Counted from the stretch's first letter, positions 15,405 to 26,586 are shown. The stretch is 41,464 nucleotides of DNA from Epibacterium ulvae (GCF_018678075.1 NZ_JAHHIR010000095.1:1-41464), one strand, 5' to 3'. The notes: generated by a model not told the origin, from the letters alone. Made by a program: numbers and translations.

Positions 15405-16151
15405 TCAAAAAAAGATGTCGGCCGCCGCAATCGTCACGCGACCTTTGGCGGTGTTTAGTACCAGATTGCCCTCGCCGTCCACCGTCTCAAACGTGCCTTC
15501 TTGTTCTTCTTGGCCGGTACGGGCGGTTATGACCTCTCCCAGACGGGCGGCGCGTTGCAACCAGGCTTGGCGAATGGGTTCAAAGCCAAAGGTCTGGAAC
15601 TGCTGTTCATAGCGGGCATAAGCTTCGGCCAGGACGTCCATGAACTGTTCGGGCGTCACCTGCACCCCGGTTTCCCCGTGCACCGATACCGGCCAGACCG
15701 CCTGTGGCTCCAGCCATTCCTTCATCGGGGTTTCCATCAGGTTGACCCCGATGCCGATAAACAGATGCTCCACCGAAGTCCCCGCCCCACTGCTTTCGAG
15801 CAGGATGCCAGCCAGTTTACCACCATTCAGCAAGACGTCGTTGGGCCATTTCAGCGACAGCTTTTCCGACCTCCCCGTCACAGCCTCAACCGCGTCATAT
15901 AACGCGAGCGCGACCACAAAGCTGCGCAACGCCGATTTCGCCGGATTGCCCTCAGGCCGCATGACCAATGTAGCGGCAAAGTTTCCCTTGGGGTCCTTCC
16001 AGTCCCGTCCGCGTCGGCCGCGCCCTTTGGTCTGTTTCAAAGCCAGGATCCACTCTGGCCCGGTCAGATCGCGGGCAATACGCGCCGCCTCATCCAGGGT
16101 GCTGTCGACTTCTACAAGAACGCGTTTTCCGTAACCAACCGGCCAAGTCAT
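15405..16151 (-). CDS. birA: Biotin--[acetyl-CoA-carboxylase] ligase, monofunctional
   Basis: A 248-residue biotin protein ligase that makes biotinyl-AMP and transfers biotin to carrier proteins. Visible elements are the biotin-binding loop GRGRRGRDW, KWPNDVLLNGGKLAGILLES, GIGVNL, and a C-terminal SH3-like part (GEVITARTGQEEQEGTFETVDGEGNLVL). There is no N-terminal DNA-binding winged helix, so this is the class I form without repressor function. Start at 16151 is chosen because GAGGAG precedes that ATG; an upstream ATG at 16169 lies inside the terminator stem. One likely client is the methylcrotonyl-CoA carboxylase alpha subunit encoded at 34888-36831. It lies just after the nuo operon terminator and heads birA-coaX-rnj. 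Confidence 0.94.
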   Translation of the reverse strand: MTWPVGYGKRVLVEVDSTLDEAARIARDLTGPEWILALKQTKGRGRRGRDWKDPKGNFAATLVMRPEGNPAKSALRSFVVALALYDAVEAVTGRSEKLSLKWPNDVLLNGGKLAGILLESSGAGTSVEHLFIGIGVNLMETPMKEWLEPQAVWPVSVHGETGVQVTPEQFMDVLAEAYARYEQQFQTFGFEPIRQAWLQRAARLGEVITARTGQEEQEGTFETVDGEGNLVLNTAKGRVTIAAADIFF

Positions 16152-16167
16152 GTGCCACTCCTCATAC

Positions 16168-16198
16168 AAAAGGCCCGGTCGCGTGACCGGGCCTTTTT
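16168..16198 (-). terminator. Intrinsic terminator between nuoN and birA
   Basis: On the minus strand AAGGCCCGGTC pairs with GACCGGGCCTT around a four-base loop, followed by TTTT and then directly by the birA ribosome binding site. The gap to the birA ATG at 16151 is 17 bp. A matching T run on the other side makes it symmetric, but the surrounding genes are all on the minus strand. It should end the nuo transcript, with partial read-through possible. Confidence 0.88.
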
Positions 16199-16217
16199 AA
16201 GTTGCCTTAAGCTGTCA

Positions 16218-17657
16218 TCAGTTGACAAGGGCTGTCGCCGCCGACAATGCCGCACCTTCGATGCCAAATTGGTATATCACGCCCACCACCATCAGAAGTG
16301 CCGAAGCAGAGAGCGCCACGCCCAAAATGGGGGAGCCTTTTGCTTCAACCTCGGCGCCTTCGGCCCCGAAGTACATGAAGTAGACGATACGCAGATAGTA
16401 GAAAGCACCGATCACGGACGCCACCGCAGAGGCAATCACAAGGCCTGTCAGACCCGCATCAACACCCGCGCGCCATACGCCGTATTTGGCAAAGAACCCA
16501 AGCATCGGCGGCACACCGGCCAGCGAGAAGAACAGCACCAGCAGCGCCAGCGCCTTGCCCGGCTCTTTCTTGGAGAAGAGGTTCAGCGCGTTGATGTCGG
16601 TGACGGGTTTGCCGTCTTTTTCCATCATCAAGATGAAGGCAAAGGTGCCAACGTTCATGGTGATATAGATCACCATATAGGTCAGCATCGCAGCGACACC
16701 AGCCTCGGTCCCGGAGGCCAGGCCGATCAGGGCATAGCCCATATGCGCGATCGAGGAATAAGCCATCAGACGTTTGATATTGCGCTGACCAATTGCGGCA
16801 ACCGCGCCCAGGAACATCGACAGAACTGACAGCACTGCGATCACCTGCTGCCAGTCACCGATGGCGGCGCCAAAGGCGTCAAACATCAGGCGGGCAAACA
16901 GCGACATGGCGGCCACTTTTGGTGCAGTCGCAAAGAAGGCTGTGACCGGCGTGGGTGAGCCTTCGTAGACGTCCGGCGTCCACATGTGGAACGGCGCGGC
17001 GGAGACTTTGAATGCCAGACCCGAAATCAAGAACATCAGACCAAAGAGCAGCCCGATGGTAACCTCACCATGTTCGGCAACTTGGATGATGCCTGCGAAT
17101 TTGGTGGTGCCCGCAAAGCCATAGACCAGCGATGCGCCATACAGCAGCAGACCGGACGACAGCGCGCCGAGCACAAAATACTTCAGACCAGCCTCGGTGG
17201 ATTTGGCACTGTCACGACGCAGCGAGGCAACCACATAAAGCGCCAACGACTGCAGTTCCAGACCCATGTAGAGCGACATCAGATCGCCGGCCGAGACCAT
17301 CATCATCATGCCGACAACCGACAGGGCCACCAGCAGCGGATACTCGAACCGCAGCATATCGCGGCGGGTCATATATTCCTGGCCGATCACCAGAACGATG
17401 GCCGCCACAATCAGGATCGCTGATTTCGAGAACCGCGCAAAGGCGTCGTCCACGAACATGCCGTTGAATGCAACATTGGTGCCTTCGGGCATGCTGGCGA
17501 TCACGATGGCCAGAATAACCATCAGCGCGGCGGTGGCCCAGACCAGGACACCCGCCAGTTTGTCTTTGACCGTATAGACAGCGCCCAAAAGCGCGCCCAT
17601 GGCAAAGAGCGCCAGAATAATCTCTGGCAGGATAACGGAGAGATCAGCTTGGATCAT
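16218..17657 (-). CDS. nuoN: NADH-quinone oxidoreductase subunit N
   Basis: A 479-residue antiporter-like membrane subunit of complex I, one of three that drive proton pumping. It has about fourteen predicted membrane helices. Conserved features include [21 protein letters not shown] (helix with the key Glu), [34 protein letters not shown] (the broken-helix/lysine region) and [12 protein letters not shown]. The length is normal for the family. It is the last nuo gene, 15 bp after nuoM, and is followed by an intrinsic terminator. Confidence 0.97.
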   Translation of the reverse strand: MIQADLSVILPEIILALFAMGALLGAVYTVKDKLAGVLVWATAALMVILAIVIASMPEGTNVAFNGMFVDDAFARFSKSAILIVAAIVLVIGQEYMTRRDMLRFEYPLLVALSVVGMMMMVSAGDLMSLYMGLELQSLALYVVASLRRDSAKSTEAGLKYFVLGALSSGLLLYGASLVYGFAGTTKFAGIIQVAEHGEVTIGLLFGLMFLISGLAFKVSAAPFHMWTPDVYEGSPTPVTAFFATAPKVAAMSLFARLMFDAFGAAIGDWQQVIAVLSVLSMFLGAVAAIGQRNIKRLMAYSSIAHMGYALIGLASGTEAGVAAMLTYMVIYITMNVGTFAFILMMEKDGKPVTDINALNLFSKKEPGKALALLVLFFSLAGVPPMLGFFAKYGVWRAGVDAGLTGLVIASAVASVIGAFYYLRIVYFMYFGAEGAEVEAKGSPILGVALSASALLMVVGVIYQFGIEGAALSAATALVN

Positions 17658-17672
17658 CTGCCTTGCGCTCCT

Positions 17673-19223
17673 TTAGTGCGAAGCAATCTGGGTCGCGACA
17701 GGAGACGTATCCGCAGCGGCCAGAGATTGGTTAACATTGTCGACCAGCGCCGCAGTGGACGGGCTGATGATATCGGTGATCAGCGCAGGATAGACACCCA
17801 GGATCAGGGTCATCGCCACCAGCGGTGCAAAGATGAACTTTTCGCGTGCGTTCATGTCGGTGATCGTCTTGAGGCTTTCCTTGATCAGATCGCCAAACAC
17901 CACCCGGCGGTAAAGCCACAGCGCATAGCCTGCGGACAGGATCACGCCAGAGGTCGCAACAAAGGCCACCCAGGTGTTGGTCTGGAAGATCCCCATCAGG
18001 GTTAGGAATTCACCGATGAACCCCGAAGTGCCCGGCAAGCCCACATTGCCCATGGTGAAGAACATAAAGATCAGCGCGAATGCCGGCATCCGGATCACCA
18101 GACCGCCATAGGCGTCGATGTCGCGGGTGTGCATCCGGTCGTAGATCACGCCCACACAGAGGAACAGCGCCGCCGAGATGAAGCCGTGGCTCAGCATCTG
18201 GAAGATCGCGCCGTCAATGCCCTGCTGGTTCATCGCAAAGATACCCATGGTCACAAACCCCATGTGGGCAACCGATGAGTAAGCGATCAGCTTTTTCATG
18301 TCTTCTTGGATCATCGCCACCAGCGAGGTGTAGACAATCGCAATCGCAGACATCCACAGGATCATATTGGTCATCACCTCAGCACCGACGGGGAACATCG
18401 GCAGCGAGAAGCGTAGGAAGCCGTAGCCGCCCATTTTCAACATGATCGCCGCCAAAACAACAGAGCCCGCGGTTGGCGCCTGAACGTGCGCATCCGGCAG
18501 CCAAGTGTGCACCGGCCACATTGGCATCTTTACCGCAAAGGAGGCAAAGAAGGCCAGGAACATCAGCGTCTGCATGCCGCCGACAACATGAATGCCCAGC
18601 ACATTAAACGATCCAGCAGAGAAGCTGTGCGCCAAAAGCGCTTCGATATCAGTGGTGCCCGCGTCGGTGTACATCGCCACCATCGCAACCAGCATCAGCA
18701 CCGAACCGAAGAACGTGTAGAGGAAGAATTTGAATGAGGCGTAGATCCGGTCCTTGCCACCCCAGATGCCCACAATCAGGAACATCGGGATCAGGCTGGC
18801 TTCGAAGAACAGGTAGAACAGCACCAGGTCCAGCGCCATGAACACGCCCAGCATCATGGTTTCCAACAGAAGGAAGGCGATCATGTATTCTTTGACACGC
18901 GTTTTGACTTCCCAGCTGCACAGGATGGTCAGTGGCATGACGAAAGTGGTCAGAAGGACAAACAGAACCGAGATCCCGTCAACGCCCATCTTATATTTCA
19001 GTCCCATCAGCCAGTCGCGCTCTTCCAGGAACTGAAAGCCGGTGTTGGAGGGATCGAATTGGAAGTAAAGGCCAAGGCTCACCAGGAAGGTGATGGTGGT
19101 CGCAAACAGCGCCACGTATTTGGCATTGCGTTGAGCCGCCGCATCATCGCCGCGCAGGAACAGGGCCAAGATGACCGCTGCCAGCGCCGGAATGAAGGTG
19201 ACGATTGAAAGGAGATTGTCCAT
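17673..19223 (-). CDS. nuoM: NADH-quinone oxidoreductase subunit M
   Basis: A 516-residue antiporter-like complex I subunit of the inner membrane with about fourteen helices. The key Glu is Glu141 in [20 protein letters not shown]. The region [44 protein letters not shown] holds the conserved Lys and broken helix, and SSVAHMGFV follows. The start ATG shares its A with the nuoL stop (TGATG), so translation is coupled. The C-terminus ends shortly after the last helix with no extra domain. Confidence 0.97.
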   Translation of the reverse strand: MDNLLSIVTFIPALAAVILALFLRGDDAAAQRNAKYVALFATTITFLVSLGLYFQFDPSNTGFQFLEERDWLMGLKYKMGVDGISVLFVLLTTFVMPLTILCSWEVKTRVKEYMIAFLLLETMMLGVFMALDLVLFYLFFEASLIPMFLIVGIWGGKDRIYASFKFFLYTFFGSVLMLVAMVAMYTDAGTTDIEALLAHSFSAGSFNVLGIHVVGGMQTLMFLAFFASFAVKMPMWPVHTWLPDAHVQAPTAGSVVLAAIMLKMGGYGFLRFSLPMFPVGAEVMTNMILWMSAIAIVYTSLVAMIQEDMKKLIAYSSVAHMGFVTMGIFAMNQQGIDGAIFQMLSHGFISAALFLCVGVIYDRMHTRDIDAYGGLVIRMPAFALIFMFFTMGNVGLPGTSGFIGEFLTLMGIFQTNTWVAFVATSGVILSAGYALWLYRRVVFGDLIKESLKTITDMNAREKFIFAPLVAMTLILGVYPALITDIISPSTAALVDNVNQSLAAADTSPVATQIASH

Positions 19224-21361
19224 CAGTGCGATCCTCCGCCGATCGACATCCAGGTGACCAGAGCGACAATGCCCAGCACCATCCAGAAAGCGTAGGTGAA
19301 AATGAAGCCCGACTGTGCACGACCGGCGAGGCGGGTGAAGTAGGGGATAACGCCCATGGCCAAACCGTTCAGGAAGCCGTCAATGGTGCCGCCATCGCCG
19401 CGTTTCCACAGGAAGCGTCCCAGTGCCAGAGCAGGTTTGACAAAGATCGCGTCATAGAGCTCGTCGAAATACCACTTGTTCTTGAGGAACTGGTACAGCG
19501 GCTGCTGCTGCTCTGCCAGACGTTTGGGCAGATCCGGTTTCACGATGTAGAACAGATAGGCAAGCGCGAAGCCCAGAACCATTGCGATGAAGGGCGAGAC
19601 CTTGACCCATTTGGGCGCGGCATGTGCTTCATCCAGGATGTGGTTGTCCGGTGCCATATAGAGCGCGCCCTCACCCGGTTTGCCCGCAAAGACATAGTGG
19701 TGATCGCCACCATGCGCGTCGCCATGGTCGTCCGCTTGTGCGTCGCCGTGATCGTCTGCATGGGTATCCGTGGCGGCGTGATCATCGCCATGCGCTTCAC
19801 CCTGTGCGGAGGCTTCGGCGACGGGGATACCGTAGAATTTGCCAACTTTATCCGCGTGGCCGAAGAAGCTGCCGTACCAGATCATACCGGCCAAAATCGC
19901 ACCCACGGCCAGAACACCCAGCGGGATCAACATGACCAACGGGCTTTCATGGGCGTGTTCGTGGGTATGCTTGTTGCCGCGTTCCTCACCGTAGAATGTC
20001 AGGAACATCAGACGCCAGGAATAGAACGACGTCATCGCAGCCGCCATCACCAGCAACCAGAAGCCATACATCGACCCACCTGCATAGGCGCTCTCGATGA
20101 TCGCATCCTTGGACAGGAAGCCCGCAAAGCCGATCGGCAGACCGCCAAGCGTGATCAACGGAATACCGACACCGGTGATCGCCAAGGTGCCGATCATCAT
20201 CGCCCAGAAGGTATAGGGGATCTTTTTACGCAAGTTGCCATAGTTCATCATGTCCTGCTCGTGGTGCATCGCATGGATGACCGAGCCCGCGCCCAGGAAC
20301 AACATCGCCTTAAAGAAAGCGTGCGTGAACAGGTGGAACATCGCGGCGGAATACATGCCAACACCAGCGGCCACAAACATATAGCCCAGCTGTGAACAGG
20401 TCGAATAAGCGATGACGCGTTTGATGTCGGTCTGGACCAGACCAATGGTCGCGGCAAAGAATGCGGTGGTCGCGCCCAGCACAGTGATAAAGGCAGTCGC
20501 TTGCGGCGCCACTTCCATCAGCGGCGACATACGGCAGACCAGGAAGACACCGGCGGTAACCATGGTCGCCGCGTGGATCAGCGCCGAAACAGGGGTCGGA
20601 CCTTCCATCGCGTCCGGCAGCCAGGTGTGCAGGATCAACTGCGCCGATTTACCCATGGCACCGACAAACAGCAGGAAGGCCAGCAGGTTCGCGGCATTCC
20701 ACTCGGTCCACAGGAAGGACACGGTGGTTTCGGCCAACATCGGTGTCGCGGCAAAGATGTCGCCAAAGTTGATGCTGTCGGTCAGGAAGAACAGACCAAA
20801 GATACCCAGCGCAAAACCAAAGTCACCTACACGGTTGACGATAAACGCTTTCATTGCCGCCGCACCAGCCGATGGCTTGCGGTAGTAAAAGCCGATCAAC
20901 AGGTAGGAGGCAACGCCCACACCTTCCCAGCCAAAGAACATCTGGACCAGGTTGTCAGAGGTCACCAGCATCAACATCGCAAAGGTAAAGAACGACAGGT
21001 AAGCAAAGAAGCGCGGCTTGTAGCTCTCGCCCTCTTTCCACTGTGGATCGTGATCCATGTAGCCAAAGGAATAGAGGTGCACCAGCGACGACACGGTGGT
21101 GATCACGATCAGCATGATCGTGGTCAGACGGTCAACGCGGAACTGCCAAGAGGTTGCAAGCGAACCACTTTCGATCCAGCGCAGGATCTCGATGATGCGG
21201 GTCTCGCCATCAAACGACAGGAAGGTGATCCAGGACAGCAAAGCGGTCAGGAACAGCAGCGCAGTCGCGGTTACGATCGCCGCTTTTTCGCCAATGAACC
21301 GATGGCCAAAGCCGCAGATCAAGGCCCCGACAAGCGGAGTAAAGAGAAGGATGGTTTCCAT
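19223..21361 (-). CDS. nuoL: NADH-quinone oxidoreductase subunit L with His/Asp-rich loops
   Basis: A 712-residue distal proton-pumping subunit of complex I, longer than the roughly 613-residue E. coli protein. It has the antiporter core (key Glu146 in [58 protein letters not shown]) and a C-terminal region that should form the lateral helix and last membrane anchor. The extra length includes two unusual loops after the core: HTHEHAH at about 463-470, and a stretch at about 520-557 with alternating His and Asp (repeats of DDHGDA). These could bind divalent metal and lie in a non-membrane loop. It starts 6 bp after nuoK and overlaps nuoM by one base. Confidence 0.97.
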   Translation of the reverse strand: METILLFTPLVGALICGFGHRFIGEKAAIVTATALLFLTALLSWITFLSFDGETRIIEILRWIESGSLATSWQFRVDRLTTIMLIVITTVSSLVHLYSFGYMDHDPQWKEGESYKPRFFAYLSFFTFAMLMLVTSDNLVQMFFGWEGVGVASYLLIGFYYRKPSAGAAAMKAFIVNRVGDFGFALGIFGLFFLTDSINFGDIFAATPMLAETTVSFLWTEWNAANLLAFLLFVGAMGKSAQLILHTWLPDAMEGPTPVSALIHAATMVTAGVFLVCRMSPLMEVAPQATAFITVLGATTAFFAATIGLVQTDIKRVIAYSTCSQLGYMFVAAGVGMYSAAMFHLFTHAFFKAMLFLGAGSVIHAMHHEQDMMNYGNLRKKIPYTFWAMMIGTLAITGVGIPLITLGGLPIGFAGFLSKDAIIESAYAGGSMYGFWLLVMAAAMTSFYSWRLMFLTFYGEERGNKHTHEHAHESPLVMLIPLGVLAVGAILAGMIWYGSFFGHADKVGKFYGIPVAEASAQGEAHGDDHAATDTHADDHGDAQADDHGDAHGGDHHYVFAGKPGEGALYMAPDNHILDEAHAAPKWVKVSPFIAMVLGFALAYLFYIVKPDLPKRLAEQQQPLYQFLKNKWYFDELYDAIFVKPALALGRFLWKRGDGGTIDGFLNGLAMGVIPYFTRLAGRAQSGFIFTYAFWMVLGIVALVTWMSIGGGSH

Positions 21362-21367
21362 GACGCC

Positions 21368-21673
21368 TTAGCCCTTCATCACGTTGATGTCTTCGACAGC
21401 GATAGTGCCGCGGTTACGGAAGAAGCAGACCAAGATCGCCAAACCAATCGCAGCTTCGGCAGCCGCAACGGTGAGGACGAACAGGGTAAAGACCTGCCCG
21501 ACCAGATCGCCCAAGAAAGAAGAGAAGGCAACCAGGTTGATATTCACGGCCAGCAGCATCAATTCGATGCTCATCAGCAGGATGATGACGTTCTTGCGGT
21601 TCAGGAAGAGCCCGAAGATGCCGATGACGAACAAAGTCGCCGCGACGGTAAGATAGTGTTCAAGACCGATCAT
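21368..21673 (-). CDS. nuoK: NADH-quinone oxidoreductase subunit K
   Basis: A 101-residue complex I membrane subunit with three helices, homologous to MrpC. The two membrane glutamates needed for proton transfer are present as Glu37 ([10 protein letters not shown]) and Glu73 ([10 protein letters not shown]), matching E. coli Glu36 and Glu72. It starts 4 bp after nuoJ and ends 6 bp before nuoL. Confidence 0.97.
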   Translation of the reverse strand: MIGLEHYLTVAATLFVIGIFGLFLNRKNVIILLMSIELMLLAVNINLVAFSSFLGDLVGQVFTLFVLTVAAAEAAIGLAILVCFFRNRGTIAVEDINVMKG

Positions 21674-21677
21674 GTTC

Positions 21678-22280
21678 TCAAAGCCCCTGCCCCGGTTTGA
21701 TGTCTTTCAGTTCCATCGCTTTGGCCGGGTCGCGGTACATCTGGGCCAGTACATTCTGGCGTTTGACGTCCTGGCGATGGCGCAGGGTCAGAACGATGGC
21801 GCCGATCATGGCAACCAACAGGATCAGACCCGCGAGCTGGAACAGAAGGAAATATTGGTCATAAATGATAAGGCCCAAGGCCTCGGTGTTGTGTTTGTCG
21901 ACCGGTGCAGGCTGGGCCAGCAGGTCGGCAGCCGCGGGTGCGGTCTCCCATGCGCCGTAGGCCATGACGAATTGCATCAGGATCACAAGTCCGATCAGCA
22001 GCGCCAGCGGCATGTATTTCGCCATCTCGGCCTTCAGCTCGGCAAAATCCACGTCCAGCATCATCACCACGAAGAGGAACAGCACCGCCACCGCACCGAC
22101 GTAGACGATGATCAGCAGCATAGCGACAAATTCCGCCCCAAGGAGCACAAACAACCCGGCCGAAGAGAGAAAGGCCAGGATCAGCCACAGCACCGAATGG
22201 ACCGGCTGGCGGCTGATCACAGTGAACAGCCCGCCGGTAATGGCGCTTATGGCGAAGAGGTAAAAGGCAAATACGCTCAT
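21678..22280 (-). CDS. nuoJ: NADH-quinone oxidoreductase subunit J
   Basis: A 200-residue membrane subunit of complex I with five helices. The conserved block [36 protein letters not shown] contains the family's Glu and the pi-bulge helix 3. The C-terminus is a cytoplasmic tail rich in charged residues ([18 protein letters not shown]). The start ATG overlaps the CMD-family gene stop by 4 nt (ATGA), so an unrelated gene is translationally coupled to it. Confidence 0.96.
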   Translation of the reverse strand: MSVFAFYLFAISAITGGLFTVISRQPVHSVLWLILAFLSSAGLFVLLGAEFVAMLLIIVYVGAVAVLFLFVVMMLDVDFAELKAEMAKYMPLALLIGLVILMQFVMAYGAWETAPAAADLLAQPAPVDKHNTEALGLIIYDQYFLLFQLAGLILLVAMIGAIVLTLRHRQDVKRQNVLAQMYRDPAKAMELKDIKPGQGL

Positions 22281-22684
22281 GTCTCATCGTCCCTTTTGTC
22301 GTCCATGACCTCTTGCGCCAAATCCAGCGCCCGGTTCATGGCCGGAATGCCGGCAAAAACCGACATCTGTCCGATCGTTTCCACGATCTCTTGTTTCTTC
22401 GCGCCCGCTTCGAGCGCATGTTTTACGGTCTGGCGCAGGGCGGCATCCGCCTGTGCGCCTTGGCAAATCAAACCGGCCAGTGTCAGCAGCAGCCGGGTTT
22501 TGGCATCCAGCCCGTCTTTGTTGACGGTGTTGCCAAACATCATTTCCATGACTTCTTTGGGCATGGTGGGCCAGAGCCCTTCGAACCCTTTGGGCGAGAA
22601 ATCCTCAAGCGCTGGGTTCAGCGCTTTGGCCATCTCTTGTGCCTGGGCCATCATGGCCTCAAATGGGTTCTTAGGCTCGGTCAT
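22277..22684 (-). CDS. Carboxymuconolactone decarboxylase (CMD) family protein embedded in the nuo operon
   Basis: A 135-residue all-helical protein with the CMD fold: [62 protein letters not shown]. The single Cys in LICQG is not the CxxC pair of AhpD-type peroxidases, so it resembles gamma-CMD/PcaC-like members; no substrate can be assigned. Start at 22684 is chosen because its ATG overlaps the nuoI stop (ATGA); the stop overlaps nuoJ the same way. Translation is therefore coupled on both sides. An upstream in-frame extension to 22732 lies within nuoI and is rejected. No other protocatechuate genes are nearby. A role in complex I redox protection or assembly is speculation. Confidence 0.85.
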   Translation of the reverse strand: MTEPKNPFEAMMAQAQEMAKALNPALEDFSPKGFEGLWPTMPKEVMEMMFGNTVNKDGLDAKTRLLLTLAGLICQGAQADAALRQTVKHALEAGAKKQEIVETIGQMSVFAGIPAMNRALDLAQEVMDDKRDDET

Positions 22685-23175
22685 CGGTAAGGCGCATCCA
22701 GTTCGAGGTTGCGCGCGATCTCTGCTTCCCAACGTTCCCCGTTCGAGAGCAGTTTTTCTTTGTCGTAAAACAGCTCTTCGCGGGTTTCGGTGGCAAATTC
22801 GAAATTCGGACCCTCAACAACCGCATCCACCGGGCAGGCTTCCTGACAGAAACCGCAGTAGATGCATTTGGTCATGTCGATGTCATACCGCGTGGTACGG
22901 CGGCTGCCATCTTCGCGGGGTTCCGCGTCAATGGTGATCGCCTGTGCCGGGCAGACCGCTTCGCAGAGTTTACAGGCAATGCAGCGCTCTTCGCCGTTTG
23001 GATAACGACGCAGCGCATGCTCACCGCGAAAACGCGGGCTGAGCGGGCCTTTTTCATGCGGGTAGTTCAGCGTCGCCTTGGGGGCGAAGAAATACTTCAT
23101 CCCCAGTTTGAAGCCGACCCAGAAATCCTGAAGCAGGAAATATTTGACGGCGCGGGTGTAATCGATCTGAGTCAT
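22681..23175 (-). CDS. nuoI: NADH-quinone oxidoreductase subunit I (two 4Fe-4S)
   Basis: A 164-residue ferredoxin-like subunit carrying clusters N6a and N6b on the electron path to quinone. The two motifs [12 protein letters not shown] and [15 protein letters not shown] provide all eight Cys ligands. The N-terminus is amphipathic and contacts the membrane arm. The length is normal for the family. Its start follows nuoH with a single-base gap. Confidence 0.97.
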   Translation of the reverse strand: MTQIDYTRAVKYFLLQDFWVGFKLGMKYFFAPKATLNYPHEKGPLSPRFRGEHALRRYPNGEERCIACKLCEAVCPAQAITIDAEPREDGSRRTTRYDIDMTKCIYCGFCQEACPVDAVVEGPNFEFATETREELFYDKEKLLSNGERWEAEIARNLELDAPYR

Positions 23176-23176
23176 A

Positions 23177-24214
23177 TCAGCCCCCTACGCTCCAGCGGGC
23201 ATATGCCCCCCAGAACCAGTCGAATTTTGCAGCAAAGGCAACAAACACCACCCAGGCCAGGGAGAACGGAAGGAAGACCTTCCAACCCAGGCGCATCAGT
23301 TGGTCGTAGCGGTAGCGCGGGGTGATCGCTTTTACCATTGCAAAGAGGAAGAAGAAGAATGCCATTTTGGCAACCATCCAAAACCAGCCATCCGGCAGGA
23401 ATGGGATGGGCGACAGCCAGCCACCAAAGAACAGCAGCGAGGTGAGCGCGCACATCAGGAAGATAGCGATATACTCACCGGCCATGAACAGCAGAAACGG
23501 AGTCGAGGAGTATTCAACCTGGTAGCCCGCAACCAGTTCGGACTCCGCTTCGGGAAGGTCGAACGGTGGGCGGTTGGTTTCCGCCAGGCAGGAGATGAAG
23601 AACAGGAAGACCATCGGGAAGTGCGGCAGCCAGTACCAGTTGAACAGGCCAGCTGAGCCTTCCTGAGCAAGGACCACATCGCCAAAGTTCATCGAACCGG
23701 TGGAGATAATCACACCGACGATGATCAGGCCGATGGAGACTTCATAAGAAATCATCTGCGCTGCAGAGCGCAAGCTGCCCAAGAACGGGTATTTGGAGTT
23801 TGACGCCCAACCGCCCATGATCACGCCGTAAACTTCCAGCGAAGAGATCGCAAAGACATAGAGGATCGCGACGTTGATGTCTGACAGAACCCAGCCATCG
23901 TTGAACGGGATCACCGCCCAAGTGATCATCGCCAGAACAAAGGACGCCAGCGGGGCCAGCATAAAGACGGTGCGATCGGCACCGGCCGGGATCACAACTT
24001 CTTTGACCACATATTTCAATGCGTCTGCCACAGTTTGCAGCAGGCCAAAAGCGCCAACTACGTTGGGGCCCCGGCGCATCTGCACCGCCGCCCAGATCTT
24101 GCGGTCGCCGTACACCAGAAACAAAAGCGAGATCATGACAAAGGCAACAACGGCAAGTGTTTGTGCCACTATCAGAACAGCAATGCCGCCTGGGGTGTTA
24201 AAGAAATCAGCCAT
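23177..24214 (-). CDS. nuoH: NADH-quinone oxidoreductase subunit H
   Basis: A 345-residue complex I subunit with about eight membrane helices, forming most of the quinone chamber entrance. Signatures include [28 protein letters not shown] near the N-terminus, [28 protein letters not shown], and the acidic loop [23 protein letters not shown] that borders the quinone site. The length is typical. It starts 6 bp after a small lipoprotein gene. Confidence 0.97.
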   Translation of the reverse strand: MADFFNTPGGIAVLIVAQTLAVVAFVMISLLFLVYGDRKIWAAVQMRRGPNVVGAFGLLQTVADALKYVVKEVVIPAGADRTVFMLAPLASFVLAMITWAVIPFNDGWVLSDINVAILYVFAISSLEVYGVIMGGWASNSKYPFLGSLRSAAQMISYEVSIGLIIVGVIISTGSMNFGDVVLAQEGSAGLFNWYWLPHFPMVFLFFISCLAETNRPPFDLPEAESELVAGYQVEYSSTPFLLFMAGEYIAIFLMCALTSLLFFGGWLSPIPFLPDGWFWMVAKMAFFFFLFAMVKAITPRYRYDQLMRLGWKVFLPFSLAWVVFVAFAAKFDWFWGAYARWSVGG

Positions 24215-24220
24215 AGGTCC

Positions 24221-24601
24221 TCACACCGTGGGTATTCCGTTAGCCTCGCAATCCGCGACCACGACTTCGGCGTCGATGGTGCGCAAACCGCGCGGGAGAG
24301 ACGGGGAGATGGTATAGACCGCATCTGCGCTCCAGATACCACCTTGTTGTTTCAAATTTGTGCGCAGGTGACGGGCAAAGCCGTAGCCACGGATCAACGC
24401 ATATTGCGCCGCTGCACATTCCGCATACATGTCGACATCGTCAGACCCGCGTGCGCCGGTCATCTCGACATTGAACTGCACCAGATCCCCATTCAGCAGA
24501 CGTGTTTCCACACCCCGGTAGCCGGGCTTGAACTCCGCCTGACGGCCTGCTTCTGCACAGCCCGCCAAAGCGATCAGAGATATGATGCCCGCGCGGATCA
24601 C
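24221..24601 (-). CDS. Small predicted lipoprotein between nuoG and nuoH
   Basis: A 126-residue protein with a lipoprotein signal: [15 protein letters not shown] gives the lipobox LAGC, with the lipidated Cys at 15. The mature part contains [20 protein letters not shown] and a closing VVVADC, that is, two Cys that may pair in the periplasm. I cannot assign a Pfam family. It overlaps the end of nuoG by 4 nt (ATGA) and lies 6 bp ahead of nuoH, so it is co-translated with complex I. Rhodobacter capsulatus also has several unknown frames inside its nuo operon, which supports a conserved accessory role. Confidence 0.75.
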   Translation of the reverse strand: MIRAGIISLIALAGCAEAGRQAEFKPGYRGVETRLLNGDLVQFNVEMTGARGSDDVDMYAECAAAQYALIRGYGFARHLRTNLKQQGGIWSADAVYTISPSLPRGLRTIDAEVVVADCEANGIPTV

Positions 24602-26583
24602 TCTGCTGCGATCTGCTCGTTTGTCAGGGCTTTGGCTTGCGCCGACAGCTCTGCCATCAATTGCGATGCGCGCGCGATTGGGTTGGTCAGGTAGAAGTCC
24701 CGAACCGCAGGCATAAAGTCTGCTTTGCCCAGTTTTTCGACCGCCAGCGCCGCGCCTTCGTTTGCAACCACTTCGTCGATCTTGGCGAGATGCGGCACTT
24801 CGGCGATCAGTGCGTTGCGCAGTTGGGCCAGACTGTCAAACGGCAGTTTGGCGTCCAGCTCCGCAGACAGCGCGCGCAGGATGGCCCAGTTTTCCTTGGC
24901 CTCACCAGGGGCAAACCCGGCTCGCATCGCCAGCTGCGGGCGACCTTCGGTGTTCACGAACAGGCCGTTTTCTTCGGTATAGGCGGCACCCGGCAGGATC
25001 ACATCGGCGCGGTGGGCGCCCAGATCACCGTGGCTGCCCTGATAAATCACAAAGGCTCCGGAATCGATTTCGACTTCATCCGCACCAAGGTTATAGATGA
25101 CCTCGGCACCCTCAACCGCAGCGGCAACGCCGCCTTCGGTTGCGGCACCAATGTCCATCGCACCTACACGGCTTGCGGCAGTGTGCAGAACCAGCATCTT
25201 GCCACTCAGACTTTGGGCTTTGGCGAGAACCGCCAGACCGTCCGCTTCGCGCAGCGCGCCCTGGCCAACGATCACAATCGCCTCGTCCGACACCTCAAGC
25301 GTCTCCAATGCGGCGCGGTCGCTGCCCAGATGCTCATAGTCAAACGTCAGATCAACCGCAGGGCCGACCAGTTTAACGTCCGTGCCGTTCAGCCAAGCCT
25401 TACGGATACGTGCGTTCAGAACCGGTGCTTCGACGCGAGGATCGGTGCCGATCAGGATGATTTCCTTGGCGGTATCCACGTCCTCGATGGCGACATTGCC
25501 GACATAACCCAGACGATTGCCAAGCGGCAGACGCGCGTTATCTGTGCGACATTCAACCTTGCCACCCAGACCTTCGACCAGTTGTTTAAGCGCATATGCG
25601 GCCTCTACCGAGACCAGATCGCCGATCAGACCGGCAATTTTCTTGCCTTTGGTCGCGGCGGCAACCGCGGCCAGCGCTTCGGGCCAGGATGCGGGCTTCA
25701 GCTTGCCATCAACACGCACGTAAGGGCGGTCCAAACGTTGGCGACGCAGGCCATCCCAGACAAAACGGGTTTTGTCCGAGATCCATTCTTCGTTCACGCC
25801 ATCATGGTTGCGCGGCAGGATACGCATCACTTCGCGCCCTTTGGTGTCCACCCGGATGTTGGAGCCAAGCGCGTCCATCACGTCGATGGTTTCGGTCTTG
25901 CTCAACTCCCAAGGACGCGCAGTAAAGGCGTAAGGCTTGGAGGTCAGAGCGCCAACCGGGCAGAGATCAATGATATTGCCCTGCAGGTTCGACTGCAACG
26001 TCTGGTTCAGATAGGACGTGATCTCGGCGTCTTCGCCGCGACCGGTCTGGCCCATTTGGGTGATGCCTGCGACCTCGGTCGTGAAACGCACACAGCGGGT
26101 GCAGCTGATGCAGCGGGTCATGGTTGTGGCAACCAATGGCCCCAGATCCAGATCGTCGCTGGCGCGTTTGCCTTCTTTGAAGCGCGAACCTGCTATACCA
26201 TAGGCCATTGCCTGGTCTTGCAGGTCACATTCACCGCCCTGGTCACAGATCGGGCAATCCAGCGGGTGGTTGATCAGGAGAAACTCCATCACGCCTTCAC
26301 GCGCCTTTTTGACCATGGGCGAGTTGGTTTTCACCTTTGGCGCTTGGCCTTCGGGACCGGGGCGCAGATCCTTTACCTGCATCGCGCAAGAGGCGGCAGG
26401 CTTTGGTGGACCGCCGACGACTTCAACCAGACACATGCGGCAGTTGCCGGCAATCGACAGGCGCTCATGGTAGCAGAAGCGCGGGATTTCAATGCCCGCC
26501 TCTTCGCATGCCTGGATAAGGGTCATCGCCCCATCCACCTCAATCTCGTTTCCGTCAATGTTGATCTTGCGGAGGTCAGACAT
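24598..26583 (-). CDS. nuoG: NADH-quinone oxidoreductase subunit G
   Basis: A 661-residue peripheral arm subunit carrying several Fe-S clusters. The N-terminal ferredoxin fold has Cys37, Cys48, Cys51 and Cys66 (2Fe-2S N1b). The His-Cys motif His106, Cys110, Cys113 and Cys119 binds N5, and Cys158, Cys161 and Cys164 with a later Cys ([14 protein letters not shown]) bind N4. The rest is a molybdopterin-oxidoreductase-like domain, degenerate as in all NuoG. The extra N7 cysteines of E. coli-type NuoG are not evident. It starts 3 bp after the DUF5333-like gene and overlaps the following lipoprotein gene by 4 nt. Confidence 0.97.
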   Translation of the reverse strand: MSDLRKINIDGNEIEVDGAMTLIQACEEAGIEIPRFCYHERLSIAGNCRMCLVEVVGGPPKPAASCAMQVKDLRPGPEGQAPKVKTNSPMVKKAREGVMEFLLINHPLDCPICDQGGECDLQDQAMAYGIAGSRFKEGKRASDDLDLGPLVATTMTRCISCTRCVRFTTEVAGITQMGQTGRGEDAEITSYLNQTLQSNLQGNIIDLCPVGALTSKPYAFTARPWELSKTETIDVMDALGSNIRVDTKGREVMRILPRNHDGVNEEWISDKTRFVWDGLRRQRLDRPYVRVDGKLKPASWPEALAAVAAATKGKKIAGLIGDLVSVEAAYALKQLVEGLGGKVECRTDNARLPLGNRLGYVGNVAIEDVDTAKEIILIGTDPRVEAPVLNARIRKAWLNGTDVKLVGPAVDLTFDYEHLGSDRAALETLEVSDEAIVIVGQGALREADGLAVLAKAQSLSGKMLVLHTAASRVGAMDIGAATEGGVAAAVEGAEVIYNLGADEVEIDSGAFVIYQGSHGDLGAHRADVILPGAAYTEENGLFVNTEGRPQLAMRAGFAPGEAKENWAILRALSAELDAKLPFDSLAQLRNALIAEVPHLAKIDEVVANEGAALAVEKLGKADFMPAVRDFYLTNPIARASQLMAELSAQAKALTNEQIAAE

Positions 26584-26586
26584 GGT

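Noticed and set aside
12944-16151. Possible tRNA or CRISPR-like repeats within the birA-coaX-rnj region
   Set aside because: No cloverleaf, CCA end or regularly spaced direct repeats were found; the region is fully explained by coding sequence. The same is true elsewhere in the window.
19205-20395. Long plus-strand open frame opposite nuoL
   Set aside because: It is a shadow of nuoL in GC-rich DNA with His/Gln/Asp-rich, non-protein-like sequence; nuoL has all family motifs.
22685-22732. N-terminal extension of the CMD-family protein
   Set aside because: The extension lies inside nuoI and the ATG at 22684 overlaps the nuoI stop, the pattern used throughout this operon.
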